A DNA stretch of 64,000 nucleotides from Bacillus_P idriensis_A (GCF_050483325.1 NZ_JBCMYF010000028.1:5722-69721); one strand, 5' to 3'. Counted from the first letter of the stretch, positions 7,987 to 16,772 are shown. Translations and numbers: made by a program. The notes: generated by a model not told the origin, from the sequence alone.

Positions 7987-8465
7987 TTTCCATGATTGTG
8001 GCAATGGATAAAAACCAATTGATCGGGCGCGACAATGATCTTCCTTGGCGGATTCCGGCAGATCTTGCATATTTCAAGAAGGTTACGATGGGACATCCGA
8101 TATTAATGGGAAGAAAAACGTTTGAATCAATCGGAAAACCTCTGCCGGGCAGAGAGAATATTGTCCTTACTAGAAATGAGCAGTATTCACAAGAGGGAAT
8201 CAAAGTCATTCATTCTATGGATGAAGTGCTTGTAAATGAAGCTTATGCAGATCAAAATCTCTTTATCATCGGCGGAGCTGAAATTTTTAAAGAATGTCTG
8301 CATTCAGCGGACAGACTGTATGTAACGAAAATAGATGAATCGTTTGAGGGAGATACTTTTTTTCCTGAGTTTAAAGAAGAGCAATATAAAATCATTCATC
8401 AGGAAAAAGGACCAAAAGATGAAAAAAATCCGTATGACTATGAATTTATCGTATTTGAAAAATAG
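7983..8465 (+). CDS. dfrA: Dihydrofolate reductase
   Basis: 160 aa, NADPH-dependent reduction of DHF to THF. Motifs: MIVAMDKNQLIGRDNDLPWR at the N-terminus (substrate loop, catalytic acidic residue downstream), MGRKTFESIGKPLPGRENIV near residue 43, and FIIGGAEIFKE near 95. Overlaps thyA by 4 nt and ends before a bidirectional terminator. Confidence 0.96.
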   Translation: MISMIVAMDKNQLIGRDNDLPWRIPADLAYFKKVTMGHPILMGRKTFESIGKPLPGRENIVLTRNEQYSQEGIKVIHSMDEVLVNEAYADQNLFIIGGAEIFKECLHSADRLYVTKIDESFEGDTFFPEFKEEQYKIIHQEKGPKDEKNPYDYEFIVFEK

Positions 8466-8582
8466 AAGATGCAATCGCACAGCAGGACTTTAAATCTTTA
8501 AACGCAAAGTAACAGTGTGTGCAGAAGATTACACAGAGAAAGATTAAAAGGAAACAGCTGAAGAATTTGTGGATTTGATCGC

Positions 8583-8621
8583 AAAAAACTCTCAGGAGGG
8601 CAAGCCTCCTGAGAGTTTTTT
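8583..8621. terminator. Bidirectional terminator between dfrA and yplQ
   Basis: Near-perfect AAAAAACTCTCAGGAGG / CCTCCTGAGAGTTTTTT stem between convergent genes. Confidence 0.92.
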
Positions 8622-8628
8622 GTTTTTC

Positions 8629-9270
8629 TTATATAAATGGTACATCCGGTACATAGAACAGAACACAGAAAAACATGGCTGCACTGCCGGCTAATACAAA
8701 GCCGTGCCATATGGCGTGATGATAAGGAATCCTTCGCCATACATAGAAAATCGCGCCTATCGTATACAGCAGTCCTCCAGTGAGCAAAAGTGCAAATCCC
8801 TCAGGACTTAAAAATGCATACAGCGGTTTAATGGCGATAATAATCAGCCAGCCCATCAGAATATAGGCGAGAGTTGATAAAATAACAAACCTCTTAACGA
8901 AGAATATTTTCAGCACGATTCCTGCAATTGCAAGTCCCCAAACAATACCAAGCAGGGTAAAACCCAGTGTTCCCCTTAGAGGCACTAAGAGAAATGGTGT
9001 ATAAGTGCCTGCAATAAGCAAGTAGATGGCGGAATGATCCAGAATTTCAAAAACATCCTTTGCCTTGCGGTGAGGAATGGCATGCAGCAAGGTTGAAAAG
9101 AGATATAAAAGAATCATTGTTGCACCAAAGATTGAAAAGCTGACAATATGCCAGGCATCACCATATTTAGAGGCAAAAATAATCAGATAAACCAATGCCG
9201 GTATACTGAGAAGGACACCGATCCCATGGGTTATTGCATTTGCAATTTCTTCTTTAATCGAGTATTCCAT
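8629..9270 (-). CDS. yplQ: Hemolysin III family protein YplQ (TrhA)
   Basis: 213 aa with seven predicted membrane helices. PAQR/hemolysin III motifs: EEIANAITHGIG at the N-terminus, LLHAIPHRKAKDVFEILDHSAIYLLIAG (split over residues 62-90) with conserved H and D, and C-terminal HHAIWHGFVLAGSAAMFF. The family has conserved metal-binding His/Asp and hydrolase-like folds; in bacteria it is tied to membrane homeostasis. Its start overlaps the end of yplP by 17 nt. Confidence 0.92.
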   Translation of the reverse strand: MEYSIKEEIANAITHGIGVLLSIPALVYLIIFASKYGDAWHIVSFSIFGATMILLYLFSTLLHAIPHRKAKDVFEILDHSAIYLLIAGTYTPFLLVPLRGTLGFTLLGIVWGLAIAGIVLKIFFVKRFVILSTLAYILMGWLIIIAIKPLYAFLSPEGFALLLTGGLLYTIGAIFYVWRRIPYHHAIWHGFVLAGSAAMFFCVLFYVPDVPFI

Positions 9271-10348
9271 TTTGTACTGCCTCCTTTTGCATGGTTTGCA
9301 GATTTTCGGTTAAGGACTGAAGAAAATCCAGGCCTTCAATGGTTATTTTCGTTCCGGCCCGTCCCCGGCCTTTTGTCACATAGTCATTTTTTTCGAGAAA
9401 ATCGAGTCTGTGCCTCACTTGCTGAGGAGTTAACGGATGACGCGAATTTTTGCTGCTGTCAGAGATCATTCTGCGGCTTGCAGGCTCCCCGTCCTCATTG
9501 CTTGATCGGATAGATTCCAGAATAAAAAGATACTCCTGTTTGTCCATAAGAGTCAGCGGCTTATCCTTTTGATTTTTAGGATCTTTTTTCTGTTTGGCTG
9601 GCTCCTGCATCATAAATGGCTCTTTAGGTAGATCGTGGAGCTGGATAGAACGGCCATCACAGACTGTAAGTAAATAATCCATAGTATGTTTAAGTTCAAG
9701 CACATTGCCTGGCCATTTGTAGGTTGTGAGAATGTCCAATACCTTTTTATCCATGCGGATGTCCTGGTTTCGCTGTTTAATAAATGAAGCGGACAGGATT
9801 GGAACGTCGCTGCTGCGTTCGTTCAAAGACGGCAATGTCAGCCTTAATACGTTAAGATAATAGTAGAAGTCTTCCCGAAGTCTGCCTTCTTCAATTAAAG
9901 AGGTTAATTGTACAGCGGATGAGGCAATGATCCGGACGTCCACTATGACGGGCTTGGATGAGCCAATTTTCTGCACTTGTTTATCCTGCAGGACCCGAAG
10001 CAGCTGCGCCTGAAGTTTGAGGCTCAGGCTTGAAATTTCTTTTAGAAAAACAGTTCCGCCATCTGCCTCTTCAAATAATCCTTTCTTATGATCTTCCTTA
10101 TTGCCAAAAAGCTCATATTCAAGGGCATCTTCTGAATATGTACTGCAGTTAATTGCCGCAAACGGCTTTTCTGACCGTTCAGACTCATGATGAATGGCGT
10201 TTGCGAACATTTGTTTACCGCTTCCGGTCGGTCCTTCAATAATAATCGGCAAATTTGCTTTTGCGAGTTTTTTAGCCAGGTATTTTTTTTCAATGATAAG
10301 CGGATGCTCACCAATAATATCCTCAAAAGATACATGTTTTACGATGAT
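9254..10348 (-). CDS. yplP: YplP, AAA+ sigma-54-activator-like regulator lacking GAFTGA
   Basis: AAA+ domain with Walker A GPTGSGKQ and INCSTYSED, ELFG, GLFEEADGGTVFLKEI, LRVLQDKQVQKIG and REDFYYYLNV of the NtrC family. The usual GAFTGA loop after ELFG is missing, and the Walker B LDE is LKE. The C-terminus (residues about 265-365) looks like a winged helix (TPQQVRHRLDFLEKNDYVTK) instead of a Fis-type HTH. No N-terminal sensor. AAGGAG (10355-10360) points to an ATC start at 10348; the frame has no ATG, GTG or TTG nearby except GTG 10396, which lies at the promoter -10. Coupled to yplQ. Confidence 0.8.
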   Translation of the reverse strand: MIVKHVSFEDIIGEHPLIIEKKYLAKKLAKANLPIIIEGPTGSGKQMFANAIHHESERSEKPFAAINCSTYSEDALEYELFGNKEDHKKGLFEEADGGTVFLKEISSLSLKLQAQLLRVLQDKQVQKIGSSKPVIVDVRIIASSAVQLTSLIEEGRLREDFYYYLNVLRLTLPSLNERSSDVPILSASFIKQRNQDIRMDKKVLDILTTYKWPGNVLELKHTMDYLLTVCDGRSIQLHDLPKEPFMMQEPAKQKKDPKNQKDKPLTLMDKQEYLFILESIRSSNEDGEPASRRMISDSSKNSRHPLTPQQVRHRLDFLEKNDYVTKGRGRAGTKITIEGLDFLQSLTENLQTMQKEAVQNGILD

Positions 10349-10370
10349 TTTCAGCTCCTTGAATGTTTTA

Positions 10371-10413
10371 TTGGGTTTATTATAACACCCAAACACAACT
10401 AATTGGAACCAAT
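10371..10413 (-). promoter_or_regulatory. yplP promoter region with two inverted repeats
   Basis: TATAAT (minus strand, 10384-10379) sits inside an inverted repeat TTGGGT-N10-ACCCAA (10371-10392). A second short palindrome, ATTGGAACCAAT at 10402-10413, lies just upstream. Placement over and next to the -10 element suggests an operator, possibly autoregulatory. Inference only. Confidence 0.5.
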
Positions 10414-10439
10414 AATTTTTTTTAAAACCATTTTTGTGA

Positions 10440-10525
10440 ATTTTGTAGCTTTAAGAACAGATGTTTAGTCGGCCAGAGCTTATCTGTCTGACTGCGCTAA
10501 ACAGGCGATTGCTCTTTTTTTATAA
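10440..10525. repeat. Intergenic repeat copy B
   Basis: GTCGGCCAGAGCTTATCTGTC, ACTGCGCTAAACAGGCGATT and CTTTTTTTATAAT repeat, in the same order, blocks of the sequence at 2577-2700. Diverged and shorter. Confidence 0.5.
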
Positions 10526-10730
10526 TATCTGGATTCATATGTAATCGTAATGCCTCGCTAAATCGAGTAACGGGATTTGGGAGTAAGGAAACGTCTGAAT
10601 CGTACCCTGCTAAACTGAATAACGGTATTGGAGGGTAAGAATGCAGAGGATAAACTCTCAAAAAAATGAAAACAGAGAATATTCCCGGAGAATTCATTAC
10701 CTCACCGCTTATATCTTCTTTTCTGATCAT
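10497..10730 (-). CDS. Doubtful 77-aa open frame upstream of ilvA
   Basis: Starts at ATG 10730 with GGCGGAG upstream at good spacing and encodes 77 aa (begins MIRKEDISGEVMNSPG). No family recognised and no clear membrane segment. Its end overlaps the intergenic repeat copy B, which argues that at least the C-terminus is not under selection. Listed as weak. Confidence 0.25.
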   Translation of the reverse strand: MIRKEDISGEVMNSPGIFSVFIFLRVYPLHSYPPIPLFSLAGYDSDVSLLPNPVTRFSEALRLHMNPDIIKKEQSPV

Positions 10731-10875
10731 AAAGCGCTCCGCCTTAAGTTCGAATTCTATAGGAATAACCTCCAATGTTAAGAAATTATGAGAATTTTTT
10801 AATAATAACTTTTAATTTCGAATATTCATGATATAATGTTCCAATTAAATCATTGATGCAGAAAGGATTTTACCG

Positions 10876-12144
10876 ATGAAACAAATGATGAATCTTGAAC
10901 CAGCCCTTCATGTGGCAGACATCTTAAAGGCGCACCATTTGTTGAAAGATGTTGTTATTCATACACCTCTTCAAAAAGATGAACGCCTTTCTGAAAAATA
11001 TGATTGCAATGTTTATCTGAAAAGGGAAGATCTTCAGATTGTCCGTTCTTTCAAGTTGAGAGGCGCCTATAACAAAATTAAACAGCTGACGAAAGAAGAA
11101 ACCGTTAATGGTATTGTTTGTGCCAGCGCCGGGAATCATGCGCAGGGTGTGGCCTATTCGTGCAAGCAGCTGAATATCCACGGCAAAATTTTTATGCCAT
11201 CCACAACCCCAAGGCAAAAAGTTTCCCAGGTCGAGCTTTTTGGACGGGGGCATGTTGAAATCATTCTGACGGGCGATACGTTTGATGATTCATACAAAAA
11301 GGCAAGAGAATGCAGTGAGTCCGAGGGAAGAGCCTTTATTCATCCATTTGATGATCTGGAGGTTATCGCTGGGCAGGGAACGATTGCGATTGAAATCTTG
11401 AATGACTGCGATGCAGAGCTTGATTACGTGTTTGCAAGTATTGGGGGAGGCGGACTGATCTCAGGCATCGGTACTTATTTTAAACAAGTTTCTCCGGGTA
11501 CAAAGATCATTGGCGTTGAACCTGAAGGCGCCCCGTCGTTTGCGGAATCGATTACAGCTGGCGAAGTAGTAGAGCTCGAAAATATTGATAAATTTGTGGA
11601 CGGTGCGGCAGTGAAGAGGATTGGAGATCAAAATTTTTCAATCTGCAGGGAGACGGTGGATGATCATATCCTTGTGCCGGAAGGGAAAGTTTGCACCACT
11701 ATATTAAGCCTGTACAATGAGAATGCTATTGTCGCGGAGCCTGCAGGTGCTCTTCCAATCGCAGCACTTGATTTTTATAAAGACGAAATCAAGGGTAAAA
11801 ATATTGTCTGTATTGTGAGCGGAGGAAATAATGACATAGGCCGGATGCAGGAAATGAAAGAGCGTTCGCTGATGTACGAAGGCCTGCAGCACTATTTTAT
11901 CGTAAATTTTCCGCAGCGTGCAGGCGCCCTCAGAGAATTTCTCGATGAAGTGCTTGGACCAAACGATGACATTTCCAGATTTGAATATACGAAAAAGAAT
12001 AATCGCGACAGCGGTCCTGCATTTGTCGGAATTGAGCTTAAAAATAAAGAGGACTACACGGGCCTGCTGAATAGAATGCAGCGAAAAGGGTTTCCTTTTA
12101 CTGAAGTAAAAAAAGACAGCAGTCTATTTCATCTTTTCATCTAA
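10876..12144 (+). CDS. ilvA: Threonine ammonia-lyase (biosynthetic)
   Basis: 422 aa, first committed step to isoleucine: threonine to 2-oxobutyrate. PLP enzyme with Lys60 in VRSFKLRGAYNKI, the glycine loop ASIGGGGLISGIG near 185, and a C-terminal ACT-like domain (YFIVNFPQRAGALREFLDEV from about 340). Length matches the B. subtilis enzyme with a single ACT-like domain. AGAAAGGA precedes ATG 10876, and a TATAAT lies at 10832-10837. Functionally linked with ilvD at the start of the window. Confidence 0.95.
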   Translation: MKQMMNLEPALHVADILKAHHLLKDVVIHTPLQKDERLSEKYDCNVYLKREDLQIVRSFKLRGAYNKIKQLTKEETVNGIVCASAGNHAQGVAYSCKQLNIHGKIFMPSTTPRQKVSQVELFGRGHVEIILTGDTFDDSYKKARECSESEGRAFIHPFDDLEVIAGQGTIAIEILNDCDAELDYVFASIGGGGLISGIGTYFKQVSPGTKIIGVEPEGAPSFAESITAGEVVELENIDKFVDGAAVKRIGDQNFSICRETVDDHILVPEGKVCTTILSLYNENAIVAEPAGALPIAALDFYKDEIKGKNIVCIVSGGNNDIGRMQEMKERSLMYEGLQHYFIVNFPQRAGALREFLDEVLGPNDDISRFEYTKKNNRDSGPAFVGIELKNKEDYTGLLNRMQRKGFPFTEVKKDSSLFHLFI

Positions 12145-12244
12145 CGATAAATAAAAATTTTAGCCGAGGGTGACACAATTAGACACACTTCTGCATATGG
12201 TTGGGTTATAATATAAGAAACGGGTGAAAAAGAGGATTGATAAC

Positions 12245-12496
12245 TTGTTATTCAAGAGCCTAGAGTTCAAGCTTTTAAATGGACATAAGGTAAAAATCAC
12301 AGATATTCCAGTATTGGAGGAAGATAATCAATACCGATTTCTCGTTCAAATCCGCCTGCAAACGTTTTTATCAAAAATCACCTCACAGAAGCATCCTAAT
12401 GATGTCTATTCGTTCAGGGATTACTTAAAAAAATCAATAAAATGGCCAGATTATGAAGCCATTTATCAGCCAGTCATTTTAAAACATAACGCATAG
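12245..12496 (+). CDS. ypmP: YpmP, DUF2535 family protein
   Basis: 83 aa. Begins LFKSLEFKLLNGHKVKITDI and matches what I recall of YpmP/DUF2535. TTG 12245 has AGAGGA 8 nt upstream and gives the family length; GTG 12224 is upstream of that SD. Downstream of ilvA as in B. subtilis. Function unknown. Confidence 0.82.
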   Translation: MLFKSLEFKLLNGHKVKITDIPVLEEDNQYRFLVQIRLQTFLSKITSQKHPNDVYSFRDYLKKSIKWPDYEAIYQPVILKHNA

Positions 12497-12504
12497 CACG
12501 CCGG

Positions 12505-12537
12505 AAGACCGCTTAAACAATGGCGGTCTTTTTTTTC
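12505..12537 (+). terminator. Terminator after ypmP
   Basis: AAGACCGC / GCGGTCTT stem with eight T. Confidence 0.9.
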
Positions 12538-12673
12538 TGAGAATAAAATATCCATTAATAAAAAAACTAGAAAAAGGGTTTTCCATAAGAGTTGCAGGCA
12601 AATAAGATTGAAACATCTTTAATTGAGGGTATAATACAAGATAGTTCATTAGATTAATAGGGAAGTGATACCG

Positions 12674-13516
12674 TTGACAAAGGTTAAAATTGTGACTGAC
12701 TCCACAGGAGATCTTAGTCATGAGGTGATTAATAAATATGATATTAAAGTTGTTCCTCTGACGATCGTCATCGACAATGAATCGTACCTTGACCGTGTGG
12801 ACATAGAACCGGAAGAATTCATTAAAAAGATGAAAGATGCGGACGAGCTTCCAAAAAGCTCGCAGCCGCCTGCAGGCAAGTTTGCAGAAGTTTATGATGA
12901 ACTCGGTGCAGACGGCAGCAGCATCATATCTATACATATGACAGGCGGCATGAGCGGCACCGTTCGTTCAGCTGAAAGTGCAGCGGGCATGACTGATGGG
13001 GATGTTACGGTCATCGATTCGATGTTTATTTCAAGAGCACTTGCTTTTCAAGTGATTGAAGCCGCCAAAATGGCCCAGGCCGGCGCCTCTAAACAGGAGA
13101 TCCTGGACCGGATTGAACATATCCGCAAACACAGCCAGCTTTTTGTTACGGTAGATACGCTTGATAATCTTGTAAAAGGCGGCAGAATTGGCAGAGGAAA
13201 AGCGATGATTGGTTCCCTTCTTAATATCAAGCCGATTGCGTCACTGGCTGATGGGGTCTATACGCCTGTTACAAAAGTGCGCAGCCACTCGCAAATTGTT
13301 AAATTTCTGGCCAGACAGTTTGCAGAAGATGTAAAAAACAAAACAGTAAAAGCAGTTGGCATCGCGCATGCAGATTCCCTGGCGCTCGCAACAAACCTGA
13401 AAAATGCCCTGCTTGAAATGAATGCAGATTACCCGATTGATATTTGCTATACAACACCTGTTATATCAACACATACAGGTCCAGGTGCAATAGGGTTTAT
13501 GTATTTTGCTGAATAG
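12674..13516 (+). CDS. DegV family fatty-acid-binding protein
   Basis: 280 aa. DegV/FakB fold: N-terminal VKIVTDSTGDLSHEVINKYD, central SSQPPAGKFAEVYDEL and IHMTGGMSGTVRSAE (fatty-acid carboxylate contacts), VDTLDNLVKGGRIG, and C-terminal STHTGPGAIGFMYF. FakB-type members hand fatty acids to FakA kinase for phospholipid synthesis. TTG 12674 preferred over GTG 12665 because GGGAAGTG overlaps the GTG. Confidence 0.9.
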   Translation: MTKVKIVTDSTGDLSHEVINKYDIKVVPLTIVIDNESYLDRVDIEPEEFIKKMKDADELPKSSQPPAGKFAEVYDELGADGSSIISIHMTGGMSGTVRSAESAAGMTDGDVTVIDSMFISRALAFQVIEAAKMAQAGASKQEILDRIEHIRKHSQLFVTVDTLDNLVKGGRIGRGKAMIGSLLNIKPIASLADGVYTPVTKVRSHSQIVKFLARQFAEDVKNKTVKAVGIAHADSLALATNLKNALLEMNADYPIDICYTTPVISTHTGPGAIGFMYFAE

Positions 13517-13556
13517 GGTTGAAATGCGCATGGAGAAATCCATGTGTTTTTTCTGT

Positions 13557-14069
13557 TTAAACCTCAGGTACCTTCGTTTCTGTTGGTTTTGCATATCCCT
13601 CTTTATACTGTTCATCAATCATATCGCGGACATCTTTCATTGACATGCCTTTTTCATGTTCGATAATAGCTTTTGCTGCAATTTCAAGGCACACCCCGCA
13701 TTTTGTTCCATGATCATCCCAAATGATCGCTCCGTTTTCTTTGCGTTCTTTAATAAAACAATTTCCATTATCTTTGTGGCCGGCTGATTCTCCGCACCCG
13801 CAGTAGCAAGGCATGTAGCTTAATAGCTCTTCATGGCCGGCAGCAGCCTTATACAGAGTTTTGATTTCATCAGGCTGTTCATCAAGAAAGGAGGGAAGGA
13901 CAGATGATGATTTCGTTTCTTCCTGAATATCCCCATTATTATTGAAGGAAGTGTGGCTGCCGTGTTCGTGCTTTTCTTCACTGCTGCTTGATTCCTGACC
14001 CTGACATCCTGTAAGGAAAACAGAACCTGCCAAAAATGTTGTCATGACGAATTGAACGCTGATTTTCAA
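13557..14069 (-). CDS. PCYCGC-motif lipoprotein
   Basis: 170 aa. Signal peptide with lipobox FLTGC (lipid Cys about residue 22), a Ser/Glu-rich linker, then LLSYMPCYCGCGESAGHKDN near 85-105 and CGVCLEIA near 137. The PCYCGC family has paired Cys/His that suggest metal or haem-related binding, but the role is unknown. TTG 14069 is set by AGGTGA 6 nt upstream. Exported and anchored to the outer membrane face, like the Sco protein nearby. Confidence 0.85.
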   Translation of the reverse strand: MKISVQFVMTTFLAGSVFLTGCQGQESSSSEEKHEHGSHTSFNNNGDIQEETKSSSVLPSFLDEQPDEIKTLYKAAAGHEELLSYMPCYCGCGESAGHKDNGNCFIKERKENGAIIWDDHGTKCGVCLEIAAKAIIEHEKGMSMKDVRDMIDEQYKEGYAKPTETKVPEV

Positions 14070-14180
14070 AGGAATTCACCTGCTTTAGTTAGATACTCAT
14101 ACTCTATCATATCTGCGCACTTCAACATTTGAACAATTTATGAATTCCCATTACATATAGATATAAAAAGGGGTGTAGGG

Positions 14181-15137
14181 ATGACTGCTAAAAAGGTTCT
14201 GTTCTTTGGTGATTTTGGCGTGGATGATATCGTTGCTTTGATGTACAGCTATTATGATGATGAAACAGAAGTGATTGGCATTGTTGCGGATTATGGAAAT
14301 GTATCCAAGCAGACAGCCATAAACAGCGCACGATATTTTACAATGCTTACGAAGACAAGTAATATTCCAATTATCGGCGGGGCAGCAAGACCGCTTACTG
14401 GTGAAAATCCTGTTTACTATCCTGAGGTGCATGGTGAACAGGGGCTGGGTCCGATTGTTCCTGAGATTGAAGCTTCCCAAGGTGATTTTGAAAATTTTGA
14501 GCTGATCCGCAGCCTTATCATTGAGTACAATTATGATGTAACCATTGTAAATGTGGGCCGCTTGACATCTCTTGCCACTGCGTTTGTTTTATTTCCGACA
14601 GTGCTTGTGAAGGTGAAAAGGATTTTTGTCATGGGAGGGGCCTTTCTTTATCCGGGAAATGTATCACCGGTTGCTGAAGCAAATTTTTACGGCGATCCAG
14701 CTGCAGCAAATCTGGTGATGACCATCGCAAAACGAGTCACCATTTTTCCGCTGAACGTCACCAATTATGCGATCATACCTGATGAGGTGATTAGCGATTT
14801 AGATCAGTTTTATCAGGAAAACAACGATAAAGTGGGAAAACTTCTTAAACCGATGATTGACTTTTATACAAATTTTTATAAAAAAAATACGCCGGAAATT
14901 GCGGGAGGACCTCTCCATGACCTGTTGACTCTTTGGGCTGCAGTGAGAGAAAATCAAATCACATTTGTAGAAAAACCTGTGAAAATTATCCTTGAATCTG
15001 AATTTGCTAGGGGGCAGAGTATAGCAGACTTCAGACCTTATAAAACACTTGCAGATTACCCCATTCACCGGATTGCGGTTAAATTTAATTATGACGCTTT
15101 TCTGGCTGATTTTATCAAGGTCATGAAAGGCGGGTGA
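14181..15137 (+). CDS. Nucleoside hydrolase family protein
   Basis: 318 aa, IUNH fold. N-terminal FFGDFGVDDIVALM corresponds to the calcium motif DxDxGxDD, but the first Asp is replaced by Phe. VNVGRLTSLATA replaces GPLTNLA, and GGPLHDLLTLWA near 245 keeps the HD pair. Members cleave the N-glycosidic bond of ribonucleosides. The changed motif leaves substrate or activity uncertain. Start ATG 14181 with GGGGTG and TAGGG upstream. Single gene. Confidence 0.85.
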   Translation: MTAKKVLFFGDFGVDDIVALMYSYYDDETEVIGIVADYGNVSKQTAINSARYFTMLTKTSNIPIIGGAARPLTGENPVYYPEVHGEQGLGPIVPEIEASQGDFENFELIRSLIIEYNYDVTIVNVGRLTSLATAFVLFPTVLVKVKRIFVMGGAFLYPGNVSPVAEANFYGDPAAANLVMTIAKRVTIFPLNVTNYAIIPDEVISDLDQFYQENNDKVGKLLKPMIDFYTNFYKKNTPEIAGGPLHDLLTLWAAVRENQITFVEKPVKIILESEFARGQSIADFRPYKTLADYPIHRIAVKFNYDAFLADFIKVMKGG

Positions 15138-15246
15138 ATGTGTCAATCTGTCGAACGGTGAAACCACATTCAAGCATATACTTCCCATTCCTTGAATGTT
15201 TTGTTAAACTTTTCATAATGGATGAAAAGGATAGGTGACACCTTCA

Positions 15247-15819
15247 ATGAAAAAACACTATATACTATTAGTTGTACTTGCTATTACTCTTTTAACAGGA
15301 TGCGGCTCAAACGGAATTAAAGGTGCGCTTAACTATGAAATTGATGATTTCTCCTACATAAACCAGGATGGGAAAAAAGTCGGTTTATCTGACCTGAAAG
15401 GGGAAGTATGGGTAGCTAATTTTATTTTTACAAGCTGTGATACGGTTTGCCCGCCAATGACGGCACATATGACAGAATTGCAGAAACAGCTGAAAGACGA
15501 GGGATTAGATGTGCGTCTAGTATCCTTCAGTGTAGACCCCGAGGTTGACACGCCAGAGAAATTAAAAGAATTTGCAGGCAGATACCCTTTATCCCTCGAA
15601 AATTGGGATTTTCTTACTGGTTATTCTCAGAAGGAAATCGACAATTTTGCTAAAAGCAGCTTCAAAACAATCGTTCAGAAGCCTGAAGGACAGGACCAAG
15701 TCATTCACGGCACACTGTTTTATTTAATTGATCAGAACGGCAAGGTTATGAAAGACTATGATGGCGTAGAAAATGTCGCTTATGATGAAATTATTGAAGA
15801 TGTAAAAAAAATTAAATGA
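15247..15819 (+). CDS. ypmQ: Sco-type copper chaperone lipoprotein YpmQ
   Basis: 190 aa. Lipobox LLTGC (Cys about 19), thioredoxin-like SCO1/SenC domain with the CxxxC pair in FTSCDTVCPPM near residue 67 and the distal His in QVIHGTLFYL near 155. Delivers copper to the CuA site of cytochrome c oxidase; B. subtilis YpmQ is the model. ATG 15247 has AGGTGA 7 nt upstream. Anchored on the outer face of the membrane. Confidence 0.93.
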   Translation: MKKHYILLVVLAITLLTGCGSNGIKGALNYEIDDFSYINQDGKKVGLSDLKGEVWVANFIFTSCDTVCPPMTAHMTELQKQLKDEGLDVRLVSFSVDPEVDTPEKLKEFAGRYPLSLENWDFLTGYSQKEIDNFAKSSFKTIVQKPEGQDQVIHGTLFYLIDQNGKVMKDYDGVENVAYDEIIEDVKKIK

Positions 15820-15821
15820 TG

Positions 15822-15849
15822 AAAAAATCCGCTGCTTGCGGATTTTTTT
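15822..15849 (+). terminator. Terminator after ypmQ
   Basis: AAAAATCCGC / GCGGATTTTTTT hairpin. Confidence 0.9.
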
Positions 15850-15951
15850 ATGCTTCACGGTTGAAAATCAAGCATTATTACCACTCGTTTTTCTCTGTAA
15901 CTGTACGCAATTACATGATATAATCATAGGCTAAAACAACGATGAAAGGGG

Positions 15952-16746
15952 ATGATGACGATTCGAAGCCTGTTTATTTTGTTTTTGGGATTAGTGATGC
16001 TGTTCTCCGGCTGTGATGCTTTATCAGGAAAACCTGCTGATGTGGCTTCAAAACCGGTTATTAATAAAGAGTATCTGATGAAGGAACCCATCCCCAAAAA
16101 CTTTGTTCCCAGTAATTTGAATGTAGTTGCTATAGGAGATTCATTAACAGCTGGTGTAGGAGATGCCGATAATAACGGCGGATATGTAGGAGATGTCAGC
16201 GATCTGCTGCAGCGGGAAGAAAACATTTCGTCTGTTGATGTGGCCAATTTTGGTGTAAGAGGTCATAAAACGACTGATTTAATAAAAGTTCTTGGGAAAG
16301 AAAAAGTCATTGAAAAATTGAGAGAGGCCGACATCATTTTGATGACTATCGGCGGAAATGATATTATGAAGGTTACACGCAATCATATTATGAATCTTGA
16401 GCTCGGACCATACCGCGAAGAACAGCCTCTGTTTGAAAAACGGTTCAAAAAAATCATGGATACAGTCCGAACAGCAAATCCTGATGCAGTCATCGTATAT
16501 ACAGGCTTATATAACCCTTTTAAATTTATGCTTCCTGAGCTTAGTGAAATTGATACCATTGTGGAAGAATGGAACCTTGCTTCAAATCGTATTATTATGA
16601 GGGACGGCAACGCCATATTCGTTCCGACGGAAGACCTTTTTTCTTCTAAATCGGTTGGGAAACTTCTTTATATTGATGAGTTTCATCCGAGTGAAACAGG
16701 GTATTCATTAATAGCAGACAGGGTATATTCAAGTCTCTCTGACTAG
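15952..16746 (+). CDS. ypmR: YpmR, SGNH/GDSL-family lipoprotein hydrolase
   Basis: About 264 aa. Lipobox MLFSGC then SGNH blocks: VVAIGDSLTAGVGD (nucleophile Ser, block I), FGVRGHKT (Gly, block II), MTIGGNDIMK (Asn, block III), and DEFHPSETGY (Asp and His, block V). Likely extracellular esterase/lipase; substrate unknown. ATG 15952 or 15955 follow AAAGGGG closely. 26 bp before ypmS, probably one operon as in B. subtilis. Confidence 0.92.
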   Translation: MMTIRSLFILFLGLVMLFSGCDALSGKPADVASKPVINKEYLMKEPIPKNFVPSNLNVVAIGDSLTAGVGDADNNGGYVGDVSDLLQREENISSVDVANFGVRGHKTTDLIKVLGKEKVIEKLREADIILMTIGGNDIMKVTRNHIMNLELGPYREEQPLFEKRFKKIMDTVRTANPDAVIVYTGLYNPFKFMLPELSEIDTIVEEWNLASNRIIMRDGNAIFVPTEDLFSSKSVGKLLYIDEFHPSETGYSLIADRVYSSLSD

Positions 16747-16772
16747 CTTTAAAAAGATTGGATGATTACTGA

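Noticed and set aside
10042..10335. 97-aa minus-strand frame starting at an ATG within yplP
   Set aside because: It lies in a shifted frame fully inside the AAA+ domain coding region and has no family similarity.
12479..12937. 152-aa minus-strand frame opposite the degV gene
   Set aside because: Antisense shadow of the well-supported DegV frame, crossing the ypmP terminator.
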